The translations under genes were made by a program, and so were the position numbers. A stretch of 64,000 bases of DNA from CAYHWW01 sp964360145 (GTDB lineage: Bacteria > Bdellovibrionota > UBA1018 > CAYHWW01). This document shows positions 8,398 through 18,117 of this stretch, piece after piece; position 1 is the first letter of the stretch, and every line of letters starts with the position of its first letter. The stretch spans positions 1 to 64,000 of the forward strand of contig CAYHWW010000002.1 of the NCBI GenBank assembly GCA_964360145.1, written 5' to 3'. Under the pieces are notes generated by a model. That model did no database searches, was not told the origin of the DNA, and saw nothing but the letters and a program-made list of their open reading frames with translations.

Positions 8398-9981
8398 CTA
8401 CAGCCGCTTCTCTGTTTTGATCATCTCGACAAACTCAACAAGGAGATTGGGCAGCGCCAGGGCTCTCCGCAGCCAGGAGCGACGATAGAGGAAGTTGAGT
8501 AGGTGTCTAAACATCGCCAGTTGGTGGCGTGAATAGGGGAACCACCACAGGGACTTGAACACCAAAAAGGACCAGCGTTCCTTGTGAATGTGGCGCACGT
8601 TCACAAATTCATAGAAGCCAAGGTCTGAGTGAACACGACCAAACCCGCTTTGTTTCACGCCGCCCCAGGGGGTTTCCGGGAGGCCGTGAGTGTAAAGGAC
8701 TTCATTTATGAGAACGCTGCCTGCGCGGATCTGCTCTGCCATCTGCATGGCCATGGCGGTATCTTTGCCGATGATGCTCGCAAGCAAACCATATTGCGTG
8801 TCATTGGCCTTCTCAACGGCCTGCTTTGATGTTTTGTACTTGGTTACGGCCACGATGGGACCAAAGGTCTCTTCTCGGTAAAGCTTGGTTTTTTCCAGGG
8901 GACAGTCATCCACGGTAGACCCGGGGGGGTTGGTCACTACGGTGGGACCGAGAAACGTGCCGTCAGGACTCATGTCACCACCGCAAACGATATTAGAGTT
9001 GCTGTCGTTTAGTTCCGCGAGCTGAGACTTGTAGATTTCTTTTTGGCGATCGAAGGTTATGGAGCCTAAATCGCTCAATTCGCTACTAGTGTTACGTCGC
9101 AGTTTGCCCGCTTTTTCCGCGAGCTTCCGCACGAAATCATCATGAATCGATTCATGGACGATGATGCGCTCAGTAGAGGCGCAGGCTTGACCAGAATTTG
9201 CGAAAGAGCCCCACAGCGCGGCGCTGGTGGCGAAGTCCAGATTCGCGTCGGGCATCACAATCATGGGGTCTTTGCCGCCCAGCTCTAAGATCACGGGCGT
9301 CAGTGATTCCGCGGCGGCGGCCATGACTTTCTTTCCCGTGGGAACGCTGCCGGTGAAGAACACCTTGTCTACTCCGCCGGTGACAAGCGCGTGGCCGCGT
9401 AGCCCATCACCCAAGACAATCTGAAAGATATTCTTCGGCAGCCCCGCATGCTCCAGAACTTCCGCTATTTTGAGCCCCACCAGAGGCGTCACCTCGCTTG
9501 GCTTCATGATCACCGCATTGCCTGAGAGCAATGCTAAAACAACTTCGCCAAAAGGAATCGAGAAGGGGAAGTTCCATGGCGCAATGACCGCGACCACCCC
9601 AACGGGCCAGTAATGGAGGTAGCTTGCCCGATGTAACATCACACGTAGGGGAAGGCGCTTTTTCCGCAAGAGATCCGGCGCGCGCCTTACGTATGTAGTC
9701 ATAAGCTCACAGACCGGGAGAATGTCGTGGATGATGGCTTCTGTTTGGGGCTTGCCATTTTCTGACTGGATCAGCGCCGCAATATCGTCAATGTTCTCTA
9801 AGATGTGTTCGCGAGCATTGCGGATGATTTGACAGCGAGTCTTCGCGGGCAGTTGGGCCCAGACCTGTTGTGCGTCCCGAGCTTTTCCCACGATTTCTGG
9901 AATGGCGCTGAGCGCAGTTTGTTCCAGTTGCCGCAAGGGGGAGAGGGTGGAGGGATTGCGTGACGAGAAGGGTTCGTTCAT
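8398..9981 (-). CDS. NAD(P)-dependent aldehyde dehydrogenase with C-terminal extension
   Basis: Oxidises an aldehyde to the acid. 527 residues, longer than simple class 3 enzymes. Shows the nucleotide-binding region around APWNFPF and KPSEVTP, the general-base glutamate in LELGGKDP, and the catalytic cysteine C267 in GQACAST. The last 65 or so residues after the fold's end are rich in W, F, L and R and may associate with membrane, as in fatty-aldehyde dehydrogenases. Transcribed against the acyl-CoA operon. The substrate is not evident; long-chain or membrane-derived aldehydes are a reasonable guess. Confidence 0.85.
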   Translation of the reverse strand: MNEPFSSRNPSTLSPLRQLEQTALSAIPEIVGKARDAQQVWAQLPAKTRCQIIRNAREHILENIDDIAALIQSENGKPQTEAIIHDILPVCELMTTYVRRAPDLLRKKRLPLRVMLHRASYLHYWPVGVVAVIAPWNFPFSIPFGEVVLALLSGNAVIMKPSEVTPLVGLKIAEVLEHAGLPKNIFQIVLGDGLRGHALVTGGVDKVFFTGSVPTGKKVMAAAAESLTPVILELGGKDPMIVMPDANLDFATSAALWGSFANSGQACASTERIIVHESIHDDFVRKLAEKAGKLRRNTSSELSDLGSITFDRQKEIYKSQLAELNDSNSNIVCGGDMSPDGTFLGPTVVTNPPGSTVDDCPLEKTKLYREETFGPIVAVTKYKTSKQAVEKANDTQYGLLASIIGKDTAMAMQMAEQIRAGSVLINEVLYTHGLPETPWGGVKQSGFGRVHSDLGFYEFVNVRHIHKERWSFLVFKSLWWFPYSRHQLAMFRHLLNFLYRRSWLRRALALPNLLVEFVEMIKTEKRL

Positions 9982-10034
9982 AGGTTGCAGTTCTCATTAT
10001 ACTCTGATAATTCCCAATCGAATCCACCATATGC

Positions 10035-10111
10035 GCGGGCGTAGCTCAGTTGGCTAGAGCACGAGCTTCCCAAGCTCGGGGTCGAGGGTTCGAGCCCCTC
10101 CGCCCGCTCCA
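10035..10111 (+). tRNA. tRNA-Gly, anticodon CCC
   Basis: A complete 77-base cloverleaf with encoded CCA. The acceptor stem pairs GCGGGCG (10035-10041) with CGCCCGC (10101-10107). The D arm is GCTC/GAGC. The anticodon stem is CGAGC/GCTCG with loop TTCCCAA, giving anticodon CCC at 10069-10071, which reads GGG (Gly). The T arm is GAGGG/CCCTC with loop TTCGAGC. Discriminator T precedes CCA. It lies between a reverse-strand aldehyde dehydrogenase and mnmG. Confidence 0.95.
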
Positions 10112-10196
10112 TTTATCGCGACGCAAAAACCAGCTTGAAAGACTGATTAAAATAGTCTATTCGGATATCCCTCAGTTGGTCCAAGCAAGAAGGAGA

Positions 10197-12095
10197 ATGT
10201 TCCACGTGGAACATCGTTTTGATGTCATTGTCGTCGGTGCTGGACATGGAGGCTGTGAGGCTGCCCTCGCCGCGGCGCGCATGGGGGTCCAGGTCTGCCT
10301 GTTGACCCTTAACAATGACAGGGTGGGTTACATGTCTTGTAATCCTGCCATCGGCGGCTTGGCCAAGGGCCAGCTAGTCAAAGAGATTGACGCCATTGGT
10401 GGTCAAATGGGTGTCAACACCGACAAGAGCGGCATCATGTTTCGACGTCTCAATGCATCGAAGGGATACGCAGTTCGATCCAGCCGCGCACAGTGCGACA
10501 AGTACCTCTATGCTGCCAACATGAAGCAGGTCATCGAAACAACCCCCGGTGTTGCCCTGCTTCAGAGGGAAGTGGAATCCATCATTTTAAAGAAGGGACG
10601 CGTCACTGGGGTGACGACAACCTGGGGTGAGTCCATCCATGCGCCCACTGTGATTCTCACTACGGGCACATTTTTGGGAGGTCTCATGCACACTGGCTTC
10701 CACCAAGAAAAGGGTGGTCGGGCAGGGGATAGCGCCTCCTATGGACTCACCAAATGGCTGTCGGAACAGGGCCTTCGATTAAAGCGCCTCAAGACGGGAA
10801 CGCCCCCCCGCCTCGAACGCAGAACAATCCAGTTTCAAGGACTTGAAGAACAGTGGGGCGATGAGCCTCCGCGTCCATTCTCTTTCCGCCGCGTGCCCAG
10901 CCCTTTCCCCTATATTCAACAGATTAATTGTTGGATCACCCATTCCAATGCTCGAACTCACGAGATTATCGCAGAGAACTTTGAGTGTTCTCCCATGTTT
11001 ACAGGTGTCATCAAGGGCTGCGGTCCCCGTTACTGCCCCAGCATTGAAGACAAGGTGAAGCGTTTTGCGGACAAGGATCGGCATCAGATTTTCCTGGAAC
11101 CCGAGGGATTGCAAACGCAGGAAATATACGCCAATGGCTTGAGTACGAGCCTTCCTCTGGATGTACAAATCAAATTCCTTCGCACAATTCCAGGGCTAGA
11201 GAGGGTGGAAGTCTCTCGCCCCGGCTACGCGGTTGAATATGACTGCGTGGACCCCACTCAGCTCTTCCATACGCTCGAGACCAAGGACCTTCCTGGACTG
11301 TACTGCGCAGGCCAAATCAATGGCACTTCCGGCTATGAGGAGGCAGGAGCCCAGGGTTTGATCGCCGGCATCAATGCTGCCCAGAGGGTTTTGGGTCGTG
11401 AGGAGTACGTACCTCTGCGTACAGAGTCTTACATTGGCGTCATGATCGATGATTTGGTTACGAAGGGGGCTGACGAGCCCTATCGGATGTTCACCAGTCG
11501 GGCTGAAAGTCGCCTTTTTTTGCGGGAAGACAACGCTGATTTGCGGCTAACAGAGCAAGGTCGGCGCCTGGGTTTGGTGGATGATGCGTTGTTTGTCGCA
11601 TTTGAAGAAAAGCGCCAGCAGATTGAGGCCGAGTTAGCACATCTCGACACACACTACTTCTACCCCACCACGGAGACCAATGAAGGTCTTGCGACCGTGG
11701 GTTCAGCACCACTGAAAGATCGGGTTAGTGCTAAAATTCTTCTTCGTCGCCCTGAGATGACTGTTTCACGGATGCAAGGCCTAGGCTTTGAACCCAAAAA
11801 TACTTCCCAAGAGAGTCTTGAGCAGGCTGAAATTAGTGTGAAGTACGAGGGATATGTTAAAAAAGAGACTGAACAGCGAGAAAGCTTCGTGCGCAACGAA
11901 CGCATGCGCATTCCCCTGGAGATTGATTACGGCGCCATCGGCGGACTATCCACCGAGGTGCGGGAACGATTAAGGCATATTAGGCCTGAAACCATTGGAC
12001 AAGCTTTGCGGATGCCTGGCTTAACTCCAGCGGCTGTTGCAGCCCTACTCATTTATATCAAGTCGACGAAGGGGGTTTCTTCCCTTGAACACTGA
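10197..12095 (+). CDS. mnmG: tRNA uridine-5-carboxymethylaminomethyl modification enzyme MnmG (GidA)
   Basis: FAD-dependent partner of MnmE in tRNA wobble-uridine modification; about 632 residues. Dinucleotide motif [10 protein letters not shown] near the N-terminus, the family motifs SCNPAIGG and [12 protein letters not shown], and the C-terminal helical domain. The ATG at 10197 follows AGAAGGAGA very closely. The first codons spell MFHVEH because they overlap a parS palindrome; this N-terminus is common in MnmG proteins. The rsmG start lies inside the 3' end. Longer in-frame starts would run back through the tRNA gene and are rejected. Confidence 0.95.
   Translation: MFHVEHRFDVIVVGAGHGGCEAALAAARMGVQVCLLTLNNDRVGYMSCNPAIGGLAKGQLVKEIDAIGGQMGVNTDKSGIMFRRLNASKGYAVRSSRAQCDKYLYAANMKQVIETTPGVALLQREVESIILKKGRVTGVTTTWGESIHAPTVILTTGTFLGGLMHTGFHQEKGGRAGDSASYGLTKWLSEQGLRLKRLKTGTPPRLERRTIQFQGLEEQWGDEPPRPFSFRRVPSPFPYIQQINCWITHSNARTHEIIAENFECSPMFTGVIKGCGPRYCPSIEDKVKRFADKDRHQIFLEPEGLQTQEIYANGLSTSLPLDVQIKFLRTIPGLERVEVSRPGYAVEYDCVDPTQLFHTLETKDLPGLYCAGQINGTSGYEEAGAQGLIAGINAAQRVLGREEYVPLRTESYIGVMIDDLVTKGADEPYRMFTSRAESRLFLREDNADLRLTEQGRRLGLVDDALFVAFEEKRQQIEAELAHLDTHYFYPTTETNEGLATVGSAPLKDRVSAKILLRRPEMTVSRMQGLGFEPKNTSQESLEQAEISVKYEGYVKKETEQRESFVRNERMRIPLEIDYGAIGGLSTEVRERLRHIRPETIGQALRMPGLTPAAVAALLIYIKSTKGVSSLEH
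10198..10213. other. parS centromere-like site 1, overlapping the mnmG start
   Basis: Perfect 16-base palindrome TGTTCCACGTGGAACA, the bacterial ParB-binding parS consensus. It overlaps the mnmG start codon and encodes the residues following it. parAB lies about 2.7 kb downstream. Confidence 0.92.
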
Positions 12096-12747
12096 GAAAC
12101 TCCTTCTCCAGCTCGTCTCGGCAGGGGCTGCCCCTGAGCAGGCCCAGAGGCTTTTGAGTTATGGCGCAAGACTCCTGGCCTGGAATGAAAAGATGAATCT
12201 AACCGGTGCCAAAGACCTGGACGAGCTTACGCAGAAACACCTCTTGGACTCCGTATTGGCGTGGAAAGTGCGAAACACAGCGATGGCGGGCGCACTTATA
12301 TTTGATCAGATCGTAGATGTGGGCTCCGGCGGGGGAATACCGGGTATCCCATTGGCTATTCTGCAGGATAAGCCCGTGGTGCTGGTGGAGCGTCGTCAGA
12401 AAAAGGCCCGTGCATTAGAAGAGCTTGCCATCGAATGTGAGCTTGGTCCGAGAGTAGGCGTTAGGGCCGAGAGCCTTGAAAAACTCTGTTTTTCTACGCG
12501 TTCTGAGTTTTGGTTCCGCGGGGTTCTCCCGGCAGATAAATTAATAAGCTATTTCTCTCGGGAGATACCCTCTCGAGCCCTCTCTCAGGTGGTTCTCATG
12601 AAGGGCCCGGCCTGGGGGGAGGAGCTGCGTCGAGCACTAGAGCAGCCGGACATGGATCACCTCTGGTGTCAGCGATTTGAGCAGGCTGAAGTTTTTGGTT
12701 ATGAGTTGCCGGACGGGGCTGGAACTCGGAACCTGGTTCTGCTGTAA
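12085..12747 (+). CDS. rsmG: 16S rRNA (guanine-N7) methyltransferase RsmG (GidB)
   Basis: SAM-dependent methylation of G527 of 16S rRNA. About 220 residues from a TTG at 12085, which overlaps the last 11 bases of mnmG; an upstream GAAGGGGG may serve as ribosome-binding site. SAM-binding motif [15 protein letters not shown] at about residues 76-90, preceded by the substrate-side motif [10 protein letters not shown] and HLLDS. The mnmG-rsmG-parA-parB order is typical of origin-proximal regions. The C-terminal half is more divergent than the motif region. Confidence 0.9.
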   Translation: MNTEKLLLQLVSAGAAPEQAQRLLSYGARLLAWNEKMNLTGAKDLDELTQKHLLDSVLAWKVRNTAMAGALIFDQIVDVGSGGGIPGIPLAILQDKPVVLVERRQKKARALEELAIECELGPRVGVRAESLEKLCFSTRSEFWFRGVLPADKLISYFSREIPSRALSQVVLMKGPAWGEELRRALEQPDMDHLWCQRFEQAEVFGYELPDGAGTRNLVLL

Positions 12748-12763
12748 GTGTGTGTGGAGTGAA

Positions 12764-12779
12764 TGTTCCACGTGGAACA
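12764..12779. other. parS centromere-like site 2, upstream of parA
   Basis: Second perfect copy of TGTTCCACGTGGAACA, identical to the site at 10198. It lies in the 143-base gap between rsmG and parA, where ParB binding could also influence parAB transcription. The rest of that gap shows no clear promoter. Confidence 0.92.
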
Positions 12780-12890
12780 AGTGGGTGGTCATTGAGTAGT
12801 CATGCTGGGTTATGACGACTCTTGGTCAGTCACTCATTGCATTTCAAAAAAATGACTTTAAAGTGGATGAATAGACAGAGGGTTTCCGCC

Positions 12891-13715
12891 ATGGGAAAAG
12901 TCATAGCCGTCATCAATCAAAAGGGCGGGGTGGGTAAGACTACAACCACAGTGAACCTAGCGGCGGCACTTGCAGTGGCTGACCGAAGGACGCTCATTCT
13001 GGACCTGGACCCACAGGGCAATGCGTCATCGGCGCTGGGCGTGGATCGCGCTCAATACTCAACTAAAAACATTTATCACGCCCTTATGGGCATGGTGCCA
13101 TTGGGCGAGGCCATTGCCCCTACGGAGATCGATCGTCTCTGGGTGGCCCCGAGCAATACAGACCTCGCCGGCGCGGAGATTGAGTTGGTTTCGGCGTTCG
13201 CCAGGGAGAATAAGCTTAAGGCCGCCATTGCGACCATCAAGGATCAATACGATTTCATCTTCATTGATTGTCCGCCTTCACTGGGGCTGCTTACAGTCAA
13301 TGCCCTCACTGCGGCCGACAGCTTTCTGGTGCCGCTCCAGTGCGAATACTTTGCCCTCGAGGGCCTCTCTCAGCTCCTGATCACTGTGCGTCTGATCAAG
13401 CAAAGCTTGAACCCCACGCTGGAAGACGAAGGTATCGTGCTCACCATGTTTGATAGTCGGAACAACTTAGCGCACGAAGTGGTGAAGGAGGTGCGCACGC
13501 ACTTTGGCGCCAAGGTTTTTGACACGGTTATCCCACGTAACGTGAAGCTGAGTGAGTGCTCGAGTTTTGGTAAGCCGGTGATCCTCTACGACATCGACTC
13601 CAAGGGGAGCATTGCCTATCTCAATATGGCTAAAGAGCTCATCAATCGCACCGTGGGAGTTGAGCATGTGCAGCTCCTTACGGAAGAGCGCTCATCACCC
13701 CATTTAGAGGTTTGA
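12891..13715 (+). CDS. parA: Chromosome partitioning ATPase ParA (Soj)
   Basis: Walker-type ATPase that binds nucleoid DNA and drives segregation of ParB-parS complexes. 274 residues from ATG 12891. The deviant Walker A motif KGGVGKTT is at residues 11-18 with the signature lysine; the A' region DLDPQGNASSALG and Walker B FIFIDCPPSLG follow. Upstream in-frame starts at 12822 and 12867 would add residues unlike ParA. It is separated from parB by three bases, and parS sites lie just upstream. Confidence 0.95.
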   Translation: MGKVIAVINQKGGVGKTTTTVNLAAALAVADRRTLILDLDPQGNASSALGVDRAQYSTKNIYHALMGMVPLGEAIAPTEIDRLWVAPSNTDLAGAEIELVSAFARENKLKAAIATIKDQYDFIFIDCPPSLGLLTVNALTAADSFLVPLQCEYFALEGLSQLLITVRLIKQSLNPTLEDEGIVLTMFDSRNNLAHEVVKEVRTHFGAKVFDTVIPRNVKLSECSSFGKPVILYDIDSKGSIAYLNMAKELINRTVGVEHVQLLTEERSSPHLEV

Positions 13716-13718
13716 GTT

Positions 13719-14687
13719 ATGGAAACAACGAACAGCACGACGAATGCAAATACCGCGAAAGAGCGCCCCGCTCCGCGCCCTGCCCTGGGCAAGGGCCTCG
13801 CCTCCCTGTTCCCCGCCCCGCCCGCCGCCACCGCGGTTGCCCATGAAGTCGCTGAAGCGGCGGCAGGTGCACTAGCCAATAAAGATCGTCACATGGGTAT
13901 TATGATGTGCGCCGTCGAGGACATCGTGCCCAACCAGTTTCAGCCACGTCGTGAGTTTGACGAAGCAACCGTCGAAGAGTTGGCGCAGTCCATTCGGGAA
14001 AATGGCCTCATCCAGCCTCTTGTGGTGCGCAAGGGCGCGAAGGGTTTCCAGCTCATTGCCGGCGAGCGCCGCCTGCGCGCGGCGAAGCTTGCTGGCCTGA
14101 GGCAAGTGCCCATCGTCATTCGTCGATCCACGGACCAAGAGGCGCTGGAGCTGGCTCTCATCGAAAATATTCAGCGTGAAGACCTGAACTGCATGGACAC
14201 CGCCCACGCCTATCAACAGCTCATGAGTGAGTTCAGCATGACTCAGGAGGCAGTGTCTCAAAAGGTGGGCAAGGATCGTGCGACAGTGGCCAATCACTTG
14301 CGCCTCTTGCGGCTTCCCGAAAAAATCCGGGCATGGCTTAAAGAGGGAACGATATCTTATGGCCATGGGAAAACGCTGGCGGGCCTGATGGATCATCCCG
14401 CGGATGCGGAGCGCTTTGCTGAAGAGGCTATAGATCTGCGCTGGTCCGTGCGAGAGCTCGAGCACCGCATTCAGGCGTGGAAAGACGGTCGGGTCGAGTC
14501 GCCGGAGACGCCCGTCGCCGAAGGGCTTACACCCGTGGCTCTGCGCCTTCAGAACGTGAGCAAGGAACTTTCTCAAAAGTATTCGACCAAAGTAGTTGTA
14601 AAGGGTCATGATAGGCGCGGCAAGATCGTGTTGGATTACTACTCCGTCGATGATCTCCATCGCTTGATCGATATGCTCGGTCGTTAG
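13719..14687 (+). CDS. parB: Chromosome partitioning protein ParB (Spo0J), parS-binding CTPase
   Basis: Binds parS and spreads as a CTP-gated clamp. 322 residues: an Ala/Pro-rich N-terminal tail with a ParA-stimulating type basic segment (LGKGLASLF), the N-terminal CTP-binding domain with NQFQPR, GERRLRAA and ENIQREDLN motifs, the helix-turn-helix region (SMTQEAVSQKVGKDRATVANHLRLLRLP), and a C-terminal dimerisation domain. Two parS sites are present within 3.6 kb upstream. Confidence 0.95.
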   Translation: METTNSTTNANTAKERPAPRPALGKGLASLFPAPPAATAVAHEVAEAAAGALANKDRHMGIMMCAVEDIVPNQFQPRREFDEATVEELAQSIRENGLIQPLVVRKGAKGFQLIAGERRLRAAKLAGLRQVPIVIRRSTDQEALELALIENIQREDLNCMDTAHAYQQLMSEFSMTQEAVSQKVGKDRATVANHLRLLRLPEKIRAWLKEGTISYGHGKTLAGLMDHPADAERFAEEAIDLRWSVRELEHRIQAWKDGRVESPETPVAEGLTPVALRLQNVSKELSQKYSTKVVVKGHDRRGKIVLDYYSVDDLHRLIDMLGR

Positions 14688-14697
14688 TGAGGCCCCC

Positions 14698-15099
14698 GTG
14701 AAGCGCGTTGACCTGTCCACTAAACTAGAAAATCATAGCATTAGCGGCATCATAGAACAGGGTTGCGAGTTTGAGGGCAAGCTCTGTTTTGAGGGCACCG
14801 TGCGCATCGGTGGGCGCTTCCGCGGCAGCATCATAACAAATGATGTGCTTGTCATTGGTGAGGGTGCCCGGGTTGAGGGTGATGTGGAGGCCGGCACTGT
14901 GATCATCAGTGGTGAAATGGTGGGCGACATTGTGGCCAAGCACCGCGTGGAAATTCACCGTCCCGCGATCTTCCGCGGCAATATCATGACGCCCAGCTTG
15001 ATGGTTGATGAGGGCGTGATTTTTGAGGGCAGTTCGCGGATGATTTCTCATCGTCCTGCCGGGGAAAAATCCTATCTGGGCCGGGTAGAATCGAATTGA
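14698..15099 (+). CDS. Bactofilin, polymer-forming cytoskeletal protein
   Basis: 133 residues starting at a GTG. The central part is a run of short hydrophobic/glycine repeats of the right-handed beta-helix type (GTVRIGGRFRGSI, VIGEGARVEGDV, VIISGEMVGDI), characteristic of bactofilins. Such proteins form nucleotide-independent filaments and in several bacteria scaffold ParABS components or wall enzymes. Its position directly after parB (10-base gap) fits a link with chromosome segregation; this role is inferred from location. Confidence 0.88.
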   Translation: MKRVDLSTKLENHSISGIIEQGCEFEGKLCFEGTVRIGGRFRGSIITNDVLVIGEGARVEGDVEAGTVIISGEMVGDIVAKHRVEIHRPAIFRGNIMTPSLMVDEGVIFEGSSRMISHRPAGEKSYLGRVESN

Positions 15100-15137
15100 C
15101 AGTAATTTTTTGTGCGTGCTAGTCCTGCCGTACACTT

Positions 15138-15581
15138 ATGCTCACCGAAATTGCAGCGCAGCTGGGCATCGACCAGTCATTTTACGTCCAGTTCATTCTG
15201 ATTGTAGTTTTCTATCTCCTCGTCAGCAGTCTCTACCTGAAACCATTTCAGCGCCTGCTTGCGTTACGTGAAGAGCGCACCACCGGCGCTTTGAAAGAGG
15301 CTCAGGGGTTGAATCAAAGGGCCGAAGAGCTGCAGGGGCAATACAAGGCGCGCCTTCAGGATCTGCACCAGCGCACGCGCGGCATACTAAAAAAAGTAGA
15401 AGATGAGTCCAAGCTTGATGCCAGTAAGATTCTTGATGCGGCAACTCAAGAAGCGCGGGGAAAAGTACAGGTGACGCTCAAGGAGCTAGAGCTGCAAAAG
15501 GCCTCTCTTTTGAGCGCACTCTCCGCGGACGCCCAACAAATTGCCCAAGAGATTGTAATAAAGGTGCTCAACCGAGCCTAG
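15138..15581 (+). CDS. ATP synthase F0 subunit b'
   Basis: 147 residues: one N-terminal membrane segment (FILIVVFYLLVSSLYL, about residues 15-30) followed by a long charged coiled-coil helix. This is the peripheral-stalk subunit. A second b-type gene follows, so this is the b' form of the heterodimeric stalk used in many deltaproteobacteria. It starts the ATP synthase gene set. Confidence 0.87.
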   Translation: MLTEIAAQLGIDQSFYVQFILIVVFYLLVSSLYLKPFQRLLALREERTTGALKEAQGLNQRAEELQGQYKARLQDLHQRTRGILKKVEDESKLDASKILDAATQEARGKVQVTLKELELQKASLLSALSADAQQIAQEIVIKVLNRA

Positions 15582-15593
15582 TGATGGTGATGA

Positions 15594-16058
15594 ATGAGTG
15601 AGCTTTTCGTTCCCGCAGTAAATTTTGCGATGCTCGTCGGCCTTTTGGGCTATTTTGCGTGGCCACCATTCAAGACGTTCGTTGCCCAACGCCAGGAAGA
15701 CATCAAAAAACTGTCAGAAGACGCTCGCACTCAGAAGGTTGAAGCGGAGAAGCGCTTGCGAGAGTTTGAAGGCAAGCTGCGCGCATTTGAGGTGGATGCT
15801 GAGAGTCTGCTACGCGCCGCCCAGGCGGATGCTGAGGTCCTGCGCACGAAAATCATCGAGGACGCACGCAAACAAGGTGAATACATCCGTAAAGACGCAG
15901 AGAGCACCGCGACGGCCAACGTCAATGACTTCCGTGATGAAGTGAGGCGTCAGGTTGTGCGGCTGGCCGTGTCCGAGGCAGAAAAAAGCATTCGTGCCAA
16001 TCTTTCCAAGGATGTTCAAAGCAAGATCATCCGCGATTACATGGAGAAAGTCGTATGA
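15594..16058 (+). CDS. atpF: ATP synthase F0 subunit b
   Basis: 154 residues: N-terminal membrane helix (VNFAMLVGLLGYFAWPPF) followed by an extended coiled coil (heptad-rich, KKLSEDARTQKVEAEKRL). Forms the peripheral stalk with the preceding b' subunit. Start ATG at 15594; the 3' end overlaps atpH by ATGA. Confidence 0.9.
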   Translation: MSELFVPAVNFAMLVGLLGYFAWPPFKTFVAQRQEDIKKLSEDARTQKVEAEKRLREFEGKLRAFEVDAESLLRAAQADAEVLRTKIIEDARKQGEYIRKDAESTATANVNDFRDEVRRQVVRLAVSEAEKSIRANLSKDVQSKIIRDYMEKVV

Positions 16059-16603
16059 AGGCGATCGCCGTCAGTCGCGCCTACGCAACAGCGCTCTACG
16101 AACTGGCTCGTGATCGCAATGAGATCGATGAGGTTCACGACCAGTTGATGGTGTTGGCGCGGGCATGGACAGACTCCAAGGATCTGCAGAGAGTGTTCGC
16201 CTCCGGCCGCTTTACGGACAAAGAAAAGACGGATCTTACTGGCGCACTATCGGAAAAACTGGGCCTCTCTCCGTTGGTCTCCCGCTTTTTTTCCCTGGCG
16301 ACTGAAAAGGCCCGTCTTTCTCTTCTTCCTGAAATGGCATCCGAGTTTCAGGGCCGCATCGATGAGGCCTCTGGCACATTGCGCGGTACCGTCTTCACCG
16401 CGGAAGCTCTTCCCGAAGAGCAAGTGAAAGACTTGGAGCGCGCCTTTTCTCAGCGCTTCAAGAAAATCGTTCACTTGGAGCCCCGAGTGAATGGCAGCCT
16501 TTTGGGCGGTCTTTTGGTCCGCATCGGCGATCTCTCATTTGACGGCAGTCTCAGAACCACTCTCGAGAACTTGAAGAACAAACTTGAAAGGCAGTACCCA
16601 TGA
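16055..16603 (+). CDS. atpH: ATP synthase F1 subunit delta
   Basis: 182 residues, normal length for the OSCP/delta family. N-terminal [12 protein letters not shown] motif and C-terminal [20 protein letters not shown] motif are typical. Connects the peripheral stalk to the alpha3beta3 head. Overlaps atpF and atpA by four bases each, so translation is probably coupled. Confidence 0.93.
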   Translation: MKAIAVSRAYATALYELARDRNEIDEVHDQLMVLARAWTDSKDLQRVFASGRFTDKEKTDLTGALSEKLGLSPLVSRFFSLATEKARLSLLPEMASEFQGRIDEASGTLRGTVFTAEALPEEQVKDLERAFSQRFKKIVHLEPRVNGSLLGGLLVRIGDLSFDGSLRTTLENLKNKLERQYP

Positions 16604-18111
16604 TCAAAGTGCGCCCAGAGGAAATCACGCAACTCATCAAAAAGCAGCTCTCCGACTTCGAAAGTAAAGTCGAAGTTTCGGAGACGGGCTCCGTTATCTC
16701 CGTCGGCGACGGTGTAGCCAAGGTACACGGCCTTACCAACGTCATGGCGGGCGAGCTGGTGGAGTTTACCGGTGGCGTAACCGGCATGGTGCTGAACCTT
16801 GAAGAACAAAGCGTTGGTATTGCCATCCTCGGCGATGACACCCAGATCAAAGAGGGTGGCACCGTCAAGCGCACGAACAAGATCGTGCAGGTCCCCGTTG
16901 GTGAAGAGCTGTTGGGGCGCGTGGTCAACGTGCTTGGCGAGCCCATCGACGGCAAGGGTGAAACCCGCGCTAAGAATTATCGCCGCATTGAGATCAAAGC
17001 TCCAGGCATCGTCGCTCGTCAGGGCGTGAAAGAACCCCTGCAAACTGGCATCAAGGCCATCGATGCCATGATTCCCATTGGGCGTGGTCAGCGGGAGCTC
17101 ATCATTGGTGATCGTCAAACGGGTAAGACCGCCATTGCCGTGGACACGATCATCAACCAAAAAGGCAAGGGCGTGTACTGCTTCTATGTGGCCATCGGCC
17201 AGAAGCAATCAACCGTGGCCCAAGTGGTGGACAAGCTCCGCAGTAATGGCGCCATGGAATACACGACGGTGATCTGTGCTGGCGCTGCCGACAGGGCCTC
17301 ATTGCAGTTCCTGGCGCCCTATTCCGGTGTCACCATGGCGGAGTACTTCCGCGATTCAGGGCGCCACGCCCTCATCGTTTATGATGACTTAACCAAGCAA
17401 GCGCAAGCATATCGTCAGCTGTCCCTGTTGCTCCGCCGCCCTCCGGGTCGCGAAGCTTATCCCGGCGACGTATTTTATCTGCATTCCCGGCTGTTGGAGC
17501 GTGCCGCGAAGCTCAGCGACAAGCTGGGGGGCGGCTCATTAACCGCTCTACCCATCATCGAAACTCAGGCGGGCGACGTGTCCGCATATATCCCCACCAA
17601 TGTGATTTCCATCACCGACGGACAGATTTTCCTGGAGTCTGATTTGTTCTACTCCGGTGTTCGTCCGGCAATCAATGTGGGTGTTTCCGTGTCTCGGGTC
17701 GGTGGCGCAGCTCAAACAAAGGCCATGAAGTCCGTCGCCGGCACACTGCGTCTTGAGCTCGCTCAATATCGCGAGAAGGCCGCATTCGCCCAGTTTGGAA
17801 GCGATCTGGACGCTGCCACACAGAAACAACTGAGCCGCGGCGCAAGGCTTGTGGAAATCCTCAAGCAAGGCCAGTACTCTCCGGTGCCCTTTGAGCGCCA
17901 AGTGGTCATCATATTCGCGGGCACCCACGGACATCTCGATAAATTCGAGACTTCCAGTCTCGACAAATATGAGAAGGATCTCATGCAGTACCTGGAGACG
18001 AAGCACCCCACAGTGCTGAAGAGTATCGAGTCTTCCGGCAAGATCGACGACTCAATCAAGACGTCCTTGGTGCGCGCACTCCAGGAGTTCGAAACGGTAT
18101 TCAGCGGGTGA
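16600..18111 (+). CDS. atpA: ATP synthase F1 subunit alpha
   Basis: 503 residues, full length. The regulatory nucleotide-binding subunit of the F1 head. P-loop GDRQTGKTA, the family signature [17 protein letters not shown], and the conserved [25 protein letters not shown] stretch (shown here only in part). Fourth gene of the operon in the standard order b'-b-delta-alpha-gamma-beta-epsilon. Confidence 0.97.
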   Translation: MIKVRPEEITQLIKKQLSDFESKVEVSETGSVISVGDGVAKVHGLTNVMAGELVEFTGGVTGMVLNLEEQSVGIAILGDDTQIKEGGTVKRTNKIVQVPVGEELLGRVVNVLGEPIDGKGETRAKNYRRIEIKAPGIVARQGVKEPLQTGIKAIDAMIPIGRGQRELIIGDRQTGKTAIAVDTIINQKGKGVYCFYVAIGQKQSTVAQVVDKLRSNGAMEYTTVICAGAADRASLQFLAPYSGVTMAEYFRDSGRHALIVYDDLTKQAQAYRQLSLLLRRPPGREAYPGDVFYLHSRLLERAAKLSDKLGGGSLTALPIIETQAGDVSAYIPTNVISITDGQIFLESDLFYSGVRPAINVGVSVSRVGGAAQTKAMKSVAGTLRLELAQYREKAAFAQFGSDLDAATQKQLSRGARLVEILKQGQYSPVPFERQVVIIFAGTHGHLDKFETSSLDKYEKDLMQYLETKHPTVLKSIESSGKIDDSIKTSLVRALQEFETVFSG

Positions 18112-18117
18112 TTTGAG

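Noticed and set aside
10050..10196. Upstream extension of mnmG through the tRNA gene
   Set aside because: The frame is open by chance through tRNA-Gly; MnmG family begins at MFHVEH, with a ribosome-binding sequence just before 10197.
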